Assembly (NCBI RefSeq): GCF_010730745.1 | Contig: NZ_AP022615.1 | Location: 682,001 to 746,000 of the forward strand | Reading direction: 5' to 3' | Length of the DNA stretch: 64,000 bases | Source of the DNA: Mycobacterium heidelbergense | Lineage (GTDB): Bacteria; Actinomycetota; Actinomycetes; Mycobacteriales; Mycobacteriaceae | Shown here: piece by piece, positions 56,743 to 64,000 of the stretch | How the letters are laid out: each line of letters opens with the position of its first letter | How positions within the stretch are numbered: the stretch's first letter is position 1 | Notes under the pieces: generated by a model | What the model was told of the DNA's origin: nothing | Seen by the model: the letters and a program-made list of their open reading frames with translations, nothing else | Database searches by the model: none | Translations under genes and position numbers: made by a program

Positions 56743-58040
56743 TGACCGAACCCGATACCGTCCTGGTCGCCGGCGGGCAGGACTGGGACCAGATCATCGA
56801 CGCGGCGCGCAGCGCGGATCCCGGCGAACGCATCGTCGTCAACATGGGCCCCCAGCACCCGTCCACCCACGGGGTGTTGCGGCTGATCCTGGAGATCGAG
56901 GGCGAGACCGTCACCGAGGTCAGGTGCGGGATCGGCTACCTGCACACGGGAATCGAGAAGAACCTCGAATACCGTTACTGGACCCAGGGTGTCACCTTCG
57001 TAACCCGAATGGATTATCTGTCACCGTTTTTCAACGAGGCCGCCTACTGCCTGGGCGTGGAGAAGCTGCTCGGCATCACCGACGAGATACCGGAGCGGGT
57101 CAACGTCATCCGGGTCCTGACGATGGAGCTCAACCGGATCTCGTCGCATCTGGTCGCGCTGGCGACCGGCGGCATGGAACTGGGCGCGATGACCGCGATG
57201 TTCATCGGCTTCCGGGCCCGCGAGATCATCCTCAACGTCTTCGAATCGATCACCGGCCTGCGGATGAACCACGCCTACATCCGCCCCGGCGGCGTGGCGC
57301 AGGACCTGCCGCCCAACGCGGCCAGCGAGATCGCGAAGGCCCTCAAGCAGCTGCGGCAGCCGCTGCGCGAACTCGGCGAGCTGCTCAACGAGAACGCCAT
57401 CTGGAAGGCCCGCACCGAGGGCGTCGGCTACCTGGACCTGACCGGGTGCATGGCGCTGGGCATCACCGGCCCGATCCTGCGCTCCACCGGGCTGCCACAC
57501 GACCTGCGCAAGAGCGAGCCCTACTGCGGCTACGAGAACTACGAATTCGACGTGATCACAGACGACGGTTGTGATGCGTACGGGCGCTACATCATTCGCG
57601 TCAAGGAGATGTGGGAGTCGCTGAAGATCGTGGAGCAGTGTCTGGACAAGTTGCGGCCGGGCCCGACGATGATCTCCGACCGCAAGATCGCCTGGCCCGC
57701 CGACCTCAAGGTGGGCCCGGACGGCATGGGCAACTCGCCCGAGCACATCGCCAAGATCATGGGCAGCTCGATGGAGGCGCTGATCCACCACTTCAAACTG
57801 GTCACCGAGGGCATTCGCGTTCCGCCGGGCCAGGTTTACGTCGCCGTGGAATCGCCCCGCGGCGAGCTCGGCGTGCACATGGTCAGCGACGGCGGCACCC
57901 GCCCCTACCGGGTGCACTACCGGGATCCGTCGTTCACCAACCTGCAGTCGGTCGCCGCGATGTGCGAGGGCGGGATGGTCGCGGACCTGATCGCCGCGGT
58001 CGCCAGCATCGACCCGGTCATGGGCGGGGTGGATCGATGA
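56742..58040 (+). CDS. nuoD: NADH-quinone oxidoreductase subunit D
   Basis: 432 residues; 49-kDa subunit forming the quinone cavity with NuoB. Seen are NMGPQHPSTHGVLRLILEIE (about residues 33-52, including the quinone-site His region), IGYLHTGIEKNLEYRYWTQG, NRISSHLVALATGGMELGAM, and SGLPHDLRKSEPY-like TGLPHDLRKSEPYCGYENYE, ending DPVMGGVDR. The length and motifs are complete. Its TGA overlaps the nuoE ATG. Confidence 0.97.
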   Translation: MTEPDTVLVAGGQDWDQIIDAARSADPGERIVVNMGPQHPSTHGVLRLILEIEGETVTEVRCGIGYLHTGIEKNLEYRYWTQGVTFVTRMDYLSPFFNEAAYCLGVEKLLGITDEIPERVNVIRVLTMELNRISSHLVALATGGMELGAMTAMFIGFRAREIILNVFESITGLRMNHAYIRPGGVAQDLPPNAASEIAKALKQLRQPLRELGELLNENAIWKARTEGVGYLDLTGCMALGITGPILRSTGLPHDLRKSEPYCGYENYEFDVITDDGCDAYGRYIIRVKEMWESLKIVEQCLDKLRPGPTMISDRKIAWPADLKVGPDGMGNSPEHIAKIMGSSMEALIHHFKLVTEGIRVPPGQVYVAVESPRGELGVHMVSDGGTRPYRVHYRDPSFTNLQSVAAMCEGGMVADLIAAVASIDPVMGGVDR

Positions 58041-58795
58041 CGGGCCCGCAGGGTCAGCCGGTCTTCATCCGGCTGGGCCCACCGCCCGACGAGCCCAACG
58101 CGTTCGTCGTCGAGGGCGCCCCCCAGTCGTACCCGCCGGAGGTGCGGGGGCGGCTGGAGGTCGACGCCAAGGAGATCATGGGCCGCTACCCCGACAAGCG
58201 TTCGGCGCTGCTGCCGCTGCTGCACCTGGTGCAATCCGAGGACTCGTACCTGACCCCGGCGGGCTTGGAGTTCTGCGGCGAGCAGCTGGACCTGACCGGC
58301 GCCGAAGTGTCTGCGGTGGCAAGCTTTTACACGATGTATCGCCGCGGGCCCACCGGCGACTACCTGGTCGGTGTCTGCACCAACACGCTGTGCGCCGTCA
58401 TGGGCGGCGACGCCATCTTCGACTCGCTCAAGGAGCACCTGGGCGTCGGCAACGACGAGACCACCTCCGATGGGTCCATCACGTTGCAGCACATCGAATG
58501 CAACGCCGCCTGCGACTACGCGCCGGTGGTGATGGTCAACTGGGAGTTCTTCGACAACCAGACACCGGAATCGGCGCGCGAGCTCGTCGACTCCCTGCGC
58601 TCCGGTAAACCCGCGGCGCCCACCCGCGGCGCCCCGCTGTGCGCCTTCCGCGAGACGTCGCGCATCCTGGCCGGCCTCCCCGACGAGCGCCCCGACCAGG
58701 GCCAGGGCGGCGCGGGCGCGGCGACGTTGGCCGGCCTGGAAGTGGCGAGGGAACTGGGCATGCAGGCGCCGGCCGGGCCGGAAGGCCAATCATGA
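58037..58795 (+). CDS. nuoE: NADH-quinone oxidoreductase subunit E
   Basis: 252 residues; 24-kDa peripheral subunit with the 2Fe-2S cluster N1a. The ligand motifs are VGVCTNTLCAVMGGDAIFDS (about residues 113-132, C-x4-C) and IECNAACDYAPVVMVNWEFF (about residues 154-173, C-x3-C). A Gly/Ala/Pro-rich C-terminal extension of about 45 residues (GLPDERPDQGQGGAGAATLA) is as in other mycobacteria. ATG 58037 overlaps the nuoD stop. Confidence 0.96.
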   Translation: MTGPQGQPVFIRLGPPPDEPNAFVVEGAPQSYPPEVRGRLEVDAKEIMGRYPDKRSALLPLLHLVQSEDSYLTPAGLEFCGEQLDLTGAEVSAVASFYTMYRRGPTGDYLVGVCTNTLCAVMGGDAIFDSLKEHLGVGNDETTSDGSITLQHIECNAACDYAPVVMVNWEFFDNQTPESARELVDSLRSGKPAAPTRGAPLCAFRETSRILAGLPDERPDQGQGGAGAATLAGLEVARELGMQAPAGPEGQS

Positions 58796-60141
58796 CCACC
58801 GCGCAGGCGACGCCGTTGACACCGGTCATCAGCCGCTTTTGGGACGATCCTGAGTCGTGGACGCTGGAGACCTACCGCCGCCACGACGGGTACAAGGCGA
58901 TGCAGAAGGCCCTGGCCATGGAGCCCGACGCGGTGATCGGCACCGTCAAGGACTCCGGCCTGCGCGGCCGCGGCGGCGCGGGCTTCTCGACCGGGACGAA
59001 GTGGTCGTTCATCCCGCAGGGCGACACCGGCCCGGCCGCCAAGCCGCACTACCTGGTGGTCAACGCCGACGAGTCGGAACCCGGTACGTGCAAAGACATT
59101 CCGCTGATGCTCGCGACGCCGCACGTGCTCATCGAGGGCGTCATCATCGCCGCGTACGCGATCCGGGCCAGCCACGCCTTCATCTACGTGCGCGGCGAGG
59201 TGCTTCCGGTGTTGCGCCGCCTGCAGAACGCGGTGGCCGAGGCCTACGCCGCCGGTTACCTGGGCCGCGACATCAACGGTTCCGGCTTCGACCTGGAGCT
59301 GGTGGTGCACGCCGGCGCCGGCGCCTACATCTGCGGCGAGGAAACCGCGCTGCTCGATTCCCTGGAGGGCCGGCGCGGCCAGCCGCGGCTGCGGCCGCCG
59401 TTCCCCGCGGTGGCCGGGCTGTACGGCTGCCCCACGGTGATCAACAACGTCGAGACGATCGCCAGCGTCCCGTCGATCATCCTGGGCGGCGTCGAATGGT
59501 TCCGGTCGATGGGCAGCGAGAAATCGCCCGGCTTCACGCTGTATTCGCTGTCCGGGCATGTCACCCGGCCGGGCCAGTACGAGGCGCCGCTCGGGATCAC
59601 GTTGCGCGAGTTGCTCGCCTACGCCGGCGGCGTGCGCGCCGGGCACCGGCTGAAATTCTGGACCCCCGGCGGGTCGTCGACGCCGCTGCTGACCGACCAG
59701 CACCTCGACGTGCCGCTGGACTACGAGGGCGTCGGCGCCGCCGGCTCCATGCTGGGCACCAAGGCGCTGGAGATCTTCGACGAAACCACCTGCGTGGTGC
59801 GTGCGGTGCGCCGCTGGACCGAGTTCTACAAGCACGAATCGTGCGGCAAGTGCACGCCCTGCCGGGAGGGCACGTTCTGGCTGGACAAGATCTACGAGCG
59901 GCTGGAAACCGGCTCGAAAACCAACCCAGCCACGAGCGAGGACATCGACAAGCTGTTGGACATCTCCGACGCCATCCTGGGAAAGGCGTTCTGCGCGTTG
60001 GGCGACGGCGCCGCCAGCCCGGTGATGTCGTCGATCAAGCTCTTCCGCGACGAGTACGTCGCCCACATCGACGGAGGCGGCTGCCCGTTCGACCCCCGAG
60101 ACTCGATGCTCACGCCCAACGGAGGGGAACGGCGCTCATGA
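58792..60141 (+). CDS. nuoF: NADH-quinone oxidoreductase subunit F
   Basis: 449 residues; binds NADH and FMN and the 4Fe-4S cluster N3, and receives the hydride. Motifs: SGLRGRGGAGFSTGTKWSFI (about residues 56-75), NADESEPGTCKDIPLMLATP (about residues 90-109), AGAYICGEETALLDSLEGRR (about residues 178-197) and the N3 ligands ESCGKCTPCREGTFWLDKIY (about residues 350-369), with a later Cys in FCALGDG. ATG 58792 overlaps the nuoE stop (ATGA), and its own TGA overlaps nuoG. Confidence 0.97.
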   Translation: MTTAQATPLTPVISRFWDDPESWTLETYRRHDGYKAMQKALAMEPDAVIGTVKDSGLRGRGGAGFSTGTKWSFIPQGDTGPAAKPHYLVVNADESEPGTCKDIPLMLATPHVLIEGVIIAAYAIRASHAFIYVRGEVLPVLRRLQNAVAEAYAAGYLGRDINGSGFDLELVVHAGAGAYICGEETALLDSLEGRRGQPRLRPPFPAVAGLYGCPTVINNVETIASVPSIILGGVEWFRSMGSEKSPGFTLYSLSGHVTRPGQYEAPLGITLRELLAYAGGVRAGHRLKFWTPGGSSTPLLTDQHLDVPLDYEGVGAAGSMLGTKALEIFDETTCVVRAVRRWTEFYKHESCGKCTPCREGTFWLDKIYERLETGSKTNPATSEDIDKLLDISDAILGKAFCALGDGAASPVMSSIKLFRDEYVAHIDGGGCPFDPRDSMLTPNGGERRS

Positions 60142-62549
60142 CCCAGGCGGCCGACACCGAAAACCGCGTGACCCAGCCGGAGATGGTGACGCTGACCATC
60201 GACGACGTCGAAATCAGCGTCCCCAAGGGAACTCTGGTGATCCGCGCGGCCGAGTTGATGGGCATCCAGATCCCTCGGTTCTGCGACCACCCGCTGCTGG
60301 ACCCGGTCGGCGCGTGCCGCCAGTGCCTGGTCGAGGTCGAGGGGCAACGCAAGCCGATGGCGTCGTGCACCACCGTCGCCACCGACGACATGGTGGTGCG
60401 CACCCAGCTCACCTCCGAGGCCGCCGACAAGGCCCAGCACGGCGTCATGGAGCTGCTGCTGATCAACCATCCGCTGGACTGCCCGATGTGCGACAAGGGC
60501 GGCGAATGCCCCCTGCAGAACCAGGCAATGTCCAACGGGCACGCGGATTCTCGCTTCACCGACGAAAAGCGCACGTTCGCCAAGCCGATCAACATCTCGT
60601 CGCAGGTGCTGCTGGACCGCGAGCGCTGCATCCTGTGCGCCCGCTGCACGCGGTTCTCCGAGCAGATCGCCGGCGACCCGTTCATCGACATGCAGGAGCG
60701 CGGCGCGCTGCAGCAGGTCGGCATCTATGCGAACGAGCCGTTCGACTCGTACTTTTCGGGCAACACGGTGCAGATCTGCCCGGTGGGCGCGCTGACCGGG
60801 ACCGCGTACCGCTTCCGGGCCCGCCCCTTCGACCTGGTGTCCAGCCCGAGCGTGTGCGAGCACTGCGCCTCGGGGTGCGCGCAGCGCACCGACCACCGCC
60901 GCGGCAAGGTGCTGCGCCGGCTGGCCGGCGACGACCCGGAAGTCAACGAGGAGTGGAACTGCGACAAGGGCCGGTGGGCGTTCAATTACGCCACCCAGCC
61001 CGACGTGCTCACCACTCCCCTGATCCGGGACGCCGACGGCGCGCTGCAGCCGGCGTCGTGGTCAGCGGCGATGGTGGCGGCGGCCCAGGGGCTCGAGGCG
61101 GCCCGCGGGCGCGCCGGCGTGCTGGTGGGCGGCCGGGCGACCTGGGAGGACGCCTACGCGTACAGCAAGTTCGCCCGAATCGCGTTGGACACCAACGACG
61201 TCGACTTCCGCGCGCGCCCGCACTCGGCCGAGGAGGCCGACTTCCTGGCCGCCCGCGTCGCCGGCCGGCCGATCACCGTCAGCTATTCCGACCTGGAATC
61301 GGCGCCGGTGGTGGTGCTGGTCGGGTTCGAGCCGGAAGACGAGTCGCCCATTGTGTTCCTGCGGCTGCGCAAGGCCGCCCGCAAACACGGGGTGCCGGTG
61401 TATTCGATCGCGCCGTTCGAGACCCGCTCGCTGACGAAGATGTCCGGCCGGTTGCTGAGGACGGCGCCCGGCGACGAGCCGTCGGCGCTCGACGGGCTGG
61501 CCACCGGTGAAATCGGTGACCTGCTAGGCAAACCCGGGGCCGTCATCATGGTCGGGGAACGCCTGGCGACGGCGCCCGGCGGGTTGTCCGCCGCGGCACG
61601 GCTCGCCGACGCCACCGGCGCCCGGCTGGCGTGGGTGCCGCGCCGGGCCGGCGAGCGCGGCGCGCTGGAGGCCGGCGCGCTGCCCACCCTGTTGCCCGGT
61701 GGCCGTCCGGTCGCCGACGACGCCGCCCGGGCGCAGGTCGCCGAGGCCTGGAACGTCGACGAATTGCCCTCCGCGACAGGGCGCGACGCCGACGGCATCC
61801 TCGCCGCGGCCGCCGACGGCTCCCTGGGTGCCCTGCTGGTCGGTGGCGTCGAACCCGGCGACTTCGCCGATCCCGACGCGGTGCTGGCCGCGCTGGACGC
61901 GGCCGGCTTCGTCGTCAGCCTGGAGCTGCGGCACAGCGCCGTCACCGAACGCGCCGACGTGGTGTTCCCGGTCGCGCCGACGACCCAGAAGTCCGGCGCG
62001 TTCGTCAACTGGGAGGGCCGCTACCGCCCGTTCGCGCCCGCGCTGCATGGCACCACGCAGCTGGCCGGCCAGTCGGACCATCGGGTGCTCGACACGCTGG
62101 CCGACGAGATGGGCGTCTACCTCGGCGCGACCACCGTCGAGGAGGCCCGCGAGGAGTTTGCCGGGCTGGGCGCCTGGGACGGCGAACGCGCCGCCTCCCC
62201 GCGGGTCGCGGCCCAGGCCCGGACAGGACCGGACAAAGGAAAGGCCGTGCTGGCCGGCTGGCGGCTGCTGCTCGACGAGGGCCGAATGCAGGACGGCGAA
62301 CCGTATCTGGCCGGAACCGCGCGCAAGCCCGTCGTCCGGCTGTCGGCCGACACCGCCGCCGAAATCGGCGCCGCCGACGGCGATGACGTCACGGTCAGTA
62401 CGGAGCGCGGGTCGATCGCCCTGCCGCTGGCCATCACGGACATGCCCGACCGGGTGGTGTGGCTCCCGTTGAACTCGCCGGGTTGCGCGGTGCACCGGAA
62501 ATTGGGCGTGACCATCGGCAGCATCGTCAACATCGAGGTACCCACATGA
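60138..62549 (+). CDS. nuoG: NADH-quinone oxidoreductase subunit G
   Basis: 803 residues. Carries four or five Fe-S clusters of the electron wire. The N-terminal ferredoxin part IPRFCDHPLLDPVGACRQCL (2Fe-2S N1b, about residues 47-66), LDCPMCDKGGECPLQNQAMS (N5, about residues 113-132), RCILCARCTRFSEQIAGDPF (N4, about residues 161-180) with ICPVGALT, and the extra N7-type motif SVCEHCASGCAQR (about residues 236-248) are intact. It then has a molybdopterin-oxidoreductase-like fold with no cofactor and ends VNIEVPT. ATGA overlaps occur at both ends, the downstream one with a 36-codon frame. Confidence 0.96.
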   Translation: MTQAADTENRVTQPEMVTLTIDDVEISVPKGTLVIRAAELMGIQIPRFCDHPLLDPVGACRQCLVEVEGQRKPMASCTTVATDDMVVRTQLTSEAADKAQHGVMELLLINHPLDCPMCDKGGECPLQNQAMSNGHADSRFTDEKRTFAKPINISSQVLLDRERCILCARCTRFSEQIAGDPFIDMQERGALQQVGIYANEPFDSYFSGNTVQICPVGALTGTAYRFRARPFDLVSSPSVCEHCASGCAQRTDHRRGKVLRRLAGDDPEVNEEWNCDKGRWAFNYATQPDVLTTPLIRDADGALQPASWSAAMVAAAQGLEAARGRAGVLVGGRATWEDAYAYSKFARIALDTNDVDFRARPHSAEEADFLAARVAGRPITVSYSDLESAPVVVLVGFEPEDESPIVFLRLRKAARKHGVPVYSIAPFETRSLTKMSGRLLRTAPGDEPSALDGLATGEIGDLLGKPGAVIMVGERLATAPGGLSAAARLADATGARLAWVPRRAGERGALEAGALPTLLPGGRPVADDAARAQVAEAWNVDELPSATGRDADGILAAAADGSLGALLVGGVEPGDFADPDAVLAALDAAGFVVSLELRHSAVTERADVVFPVAPTTQKSGAFVNWEGRYRPFAPALHGTTQLAGQSDHRVLDTLADEMGVYLGATTVEEAREEFAGLGAWDGERAASPRVAAQARTGPDKGKAVLAGWRLLLDEGRMQDGEPYLAGTARKPVVRLSADTAAEIGAADGDDVTVSTERGSIALPLAITDMPDRVVWLPLNSPGCAVHRKLGVTIGSIVNIEVPT

Positions 62550-62656
62550 CCCATCCCCGCGAGACCCCTTGCCCCCGCGAGCGTGCGTGTCTGCACGCCG
62601 ACACGCCGGTATTGACGTACAATTGCACACCCTCGCGCGATGCGGCGGCATCATGA
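62546..62656 (+). CDS. candidate 36-residue ORF coupled to nuoG and nuoH
   Basis: ATG 62546 overlaps the nuoG TGA (ATGA), and its own TGA (62654-62656) overlaps the nuoH ATG 62653 (ATGA), exactly the coupling used through the rest of this operon. The peptide starts MTHPRETPCPRERACLHADT and ends CTPSRDAAAS, with three cysteines (residues 9, 15 and 27), no membrane helix and no known family. nuoH has no good ribosome site of its own, so passage of ribosomes through this frame may be needed to translate it. Alternatives are a non-coding spacer with chance overlaps, or an internal promoter (TACAAT at 62618-62623). Confidence 0.5.
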   Translation: MTHPRETPCPRERACLHADTPVLTYNCTPSRDAAAS

Positions 62657-63921
62657 CCACCCTGACTGCGTTCGGGCACGACACCTGGTGGCTGGTGCTG
62701 GGCAAGGCGCTGGCCATCTTCGTCTTCCTGATGCTGACGGTGCTGGTGGCGATCCTCGCCGAACGCAAGCTGCTGGGCCGGATGCAGCTGCGGCCCGGAC
62801 CCAACCGGGCGGGCCCGAAGGGCGCCCTGCAGAGCCTGGCCGACGGGATCAAGCTGGCACTCAAGGAGAGCATCACTCCCCGCGGCATCGACCGGTTCGT
62901 TTACTTTGCGGCGCCGGTCATTTCGGTGATCCCGGCGTTTACCGCGTTCGCGTTCATCCCGTTCGGCCCGGAGGTGTCGGTGTTCGGCCATCGGACGCAG
63001 CTGCAGCTGACCGACCTTCCCGTCGCCGTGCTGTTCATCCTGGGCCTGTCGGCGATCGGGGTCTACGGCATCGTGCTGGGCGGCTGGGCGTCGGGGTCGA
63101 CCTACCCGCTGCTGGGCGGGGTGCGCTCCACTGCGCAGGTCATCTCCTACGAGGTCGCGATGGGCCTGTCGTTCGCGACCGTGTTCCTCTACGCCGGGTC
63201 CATGTCGACGTCGCAGATCGTGGCCGCGCAGGACCGGGTCTGGTACGTGTTCCTACTGCTGCCGTCGTTCGTGATCTACCTCATCTCGATGGTCGGCGAA
63301 ACCAACAGGGCGCCATTCGATTTGCCCGAGGCCGAGGGTGAGCTGGTCGCGGGGTTCCACACCGAGTACTCGTCGCTGAAGTTCGCGATGTTCATGCTGG
63401 CCGAGTACGTCAACATGACGACGGTGTCGGCGCTGGCGGCCACGATGTTCTTCGGCGGCTGGCATGCGCCGTGGCCGCTGAACATGTGGGCGGCGGCCGA
63501 CACCGGCTGGTGGCCGTTGATCTGGTTCACCGCCAAGGTGTGGACCTTCCTGTTCATCTATTTCTGGCTGCGGGCCACCCTGCCGCGGCTGCGCTACGAC
63601 CAGTTCATGGCGCTGGGCTGGAAGTTGTTGATCCCGGTCGCGCTGGTGTGGGTGATGATCGCGGCGGTCGTCCGCACGCTGCGCAACCAGGGGTACGCGC
63701 ATTGGACCCCGGTTCTGGTGATCAGCAGCATCGTCGTGGCCGCGGCGCTGGTGCTGCTGCTGCGAAGGCCGTTCACCGCACCCGGCATCCGGGCGATGGA
63801 GCGCCAGCTGCGCCGCGACGCCAAACGGACGGCGGGCCCGGAGGGCACCGCGCCGGCATTCCCGACACCGCCGCTGCCGGGGCCGAAGGTCGATGCCAGC
63901 AAGGAGAAAGCGCGTGCCTAA
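62653..63921 (+). CDS. nuoH: NADH-quinone oxidoreductase subunit H
   Basis: 422 residues, about eight membrane helices; ND1 subunit that closes the quinone chamber. Typical are LAERKLLGRMQLRPGPNRAG (about residues 33-52), ALKESITPRGIDR, GGVRSTAQVISYEVAMGLSF, the glutamate-rich loop MVGETNRAPFDLPEAEGELV (about residues 214-233) and GFHTEYSSLKFAMFMLAEYV. ATG 62653 (MTTLTAFGHDTWWLV) matches homologues; an earlier TTG (62569) in frame would add 28 unconserved residues. The last eight bases overlap nuoI. A Pro-rich, basic C-terminus follows the last helix. Confidence 0.95.
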   Translation: MTTLTAFGHDTWWLVLGKALAIFVFLMLTVLVAILAERKLLGRMQLRPGPNRAGPKGALQSLADGIKLALKESITPRGIDRFVYFAAPVISVIPAFTAFAFIPFGPEVSVFGHRTQLQLTDLPVAVLFILGLSAIGVYGIVLGGWASGSTYPLLGGVRSTAQVISYEVAMGLSFATVFLYAGSMSTSQIVAAQDRVWYVFLLLPSFVIYLISMVGETNRAPFDLPEAEGELVAGFHTEYSSLKFAMFMLAEYVNMTTVSALAATMFFGGWHAPWPLNMWAAADTGWWPLIWFTAKVWTFLFIYFWLRATLPRLRYDQFMALGWKLLIPVALVWVMIAAVVRTLRNQGYAHWTPVLVISSIVVAAALVLLLRRPFTAPGIRAMERQLRRDAKRTAGPEGTAPAFPTPPLPGPKVDASKEKARA

Positions 63922-64000
63922 ATTTCTCGATGCCGTAGCAGGTTTCGGCGTGACGCTCGGTTCGATGTTCAAAAAGACCGTCACCGAGGAGTATCCGGAG
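63914..64000 (+). CDS. nuoI: NADH-quinone oxidoreductase subunit I, N-terminal part (cut by window edge)
   Basis: GTG 63914 opens a frame of 29 codons to the window end, beginning MPKFLDAVAGFGVTLGSMFK then KTVTEEYPE, the usual N-terminus of the 23-kDa subunit (VTLGSMFKK-TVTE-YPE). The two 4Fe-4S ferredoxin motifs lie beyond the window. It overlaps the nuoH end by eight bases, consistent with coupling. Preceded by AAGGAG at 63901-63906. Confidence 0.93.
   Translation, partial: MPKFLDAVAGFGVTLGSMFKKTVTEEYPE

Overview
The window is high-GC DNA from a slow-growing Mycobacterium. This rests on PE, PPE and PE_PGRS genes, DUF732 secreted proteins, the 13E12/DUF222 HNH family with a mycobacterial LexA box, the tmRNA tag DSHQRDYALAA, and gene order that follows the M. 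tuberculosis Rv3068c-Rv3153 backbone (pgmA, crcB, crcB, DUF190, smpB, ftsX, ftsE, prfB, fprA, PPE, hisN, fadE24, fadE23, fadB4, nuoA-H). The PE_PGRS gene and the order of accessory genes suggest a non-tuberculous species. I cannot name it.

Layout. 1-9.1 kb is backbone: pgmA end, two CrcB fluoride exporters and a triple-DUF190 protein, an LLM oxidoreductase, DUF488, then an IS1595-family element (3809-4901) inserted inside the LexA box of an HNH gene, a CitE-like lyase and SelO. 9.2-12.7 kb holds two duplicated TetR regulators and small secreted or membrane proteins. 12.7-28.3 kb is the accessory part. It contains a PE-PPE pair in which the PE protein has a PPE-SVP tail, an SDR remnant, a mazEF-like toxin-antitoxin pair, a truncated Fic gene and a lower-GC island (HNH-helical protein, DUF6602 protein, membrane protein, frameshifted serine recombinase). 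It also contains a co-oriented cluster of secreted proteins: a 45-residue Cys-rich peptide, PE_PGRS, a PE with a membrane-like tail, two DUF732 proteins and a small Pro/Trp-rich protein. It ends at ssrA (tmRNA).

28.7-36.7 kb is conserved again: a mycothiol-dependent-isomerase-like protein, an EamA transporter, smpB, ftsX-ftsE, MscS, prfB and divergent fprA. 36.9-45.6 kb carries two tandem PPE-SVP genes, hisN, fadE24-fadE23 behind a perfect 20-bp palindrome, a GNAT and two quinone-oxidoreductase-like proteins. 45.9-50.6 kb is a tightly overlapped acyl-CoA catabolic operon (CoA-transferase, HMG-CoA-lyase-like, acyl-CoA dehydrogenase, APH-like, DUF6285). 50.6-54.4 kb has a monooxygenase-TetR-methyltransferase operon divergent from yceI across a double palindrome. 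54.4-64 kb is a Rv3143-like receiver protein followed by the respiratory complex I operon nuoA to nuoI (cut by the window end), with a 36-codon ORF joined by ATGA overlaps to both nuoG and nuoH.

Findings most worth checking: the IS splitting an SOS box, the nuoG-nuoH mini-ORF, the Cys-rich peptide with the secreted cluster, the PE/PPE hybrid, and the low-GC island as a possible defence locus.
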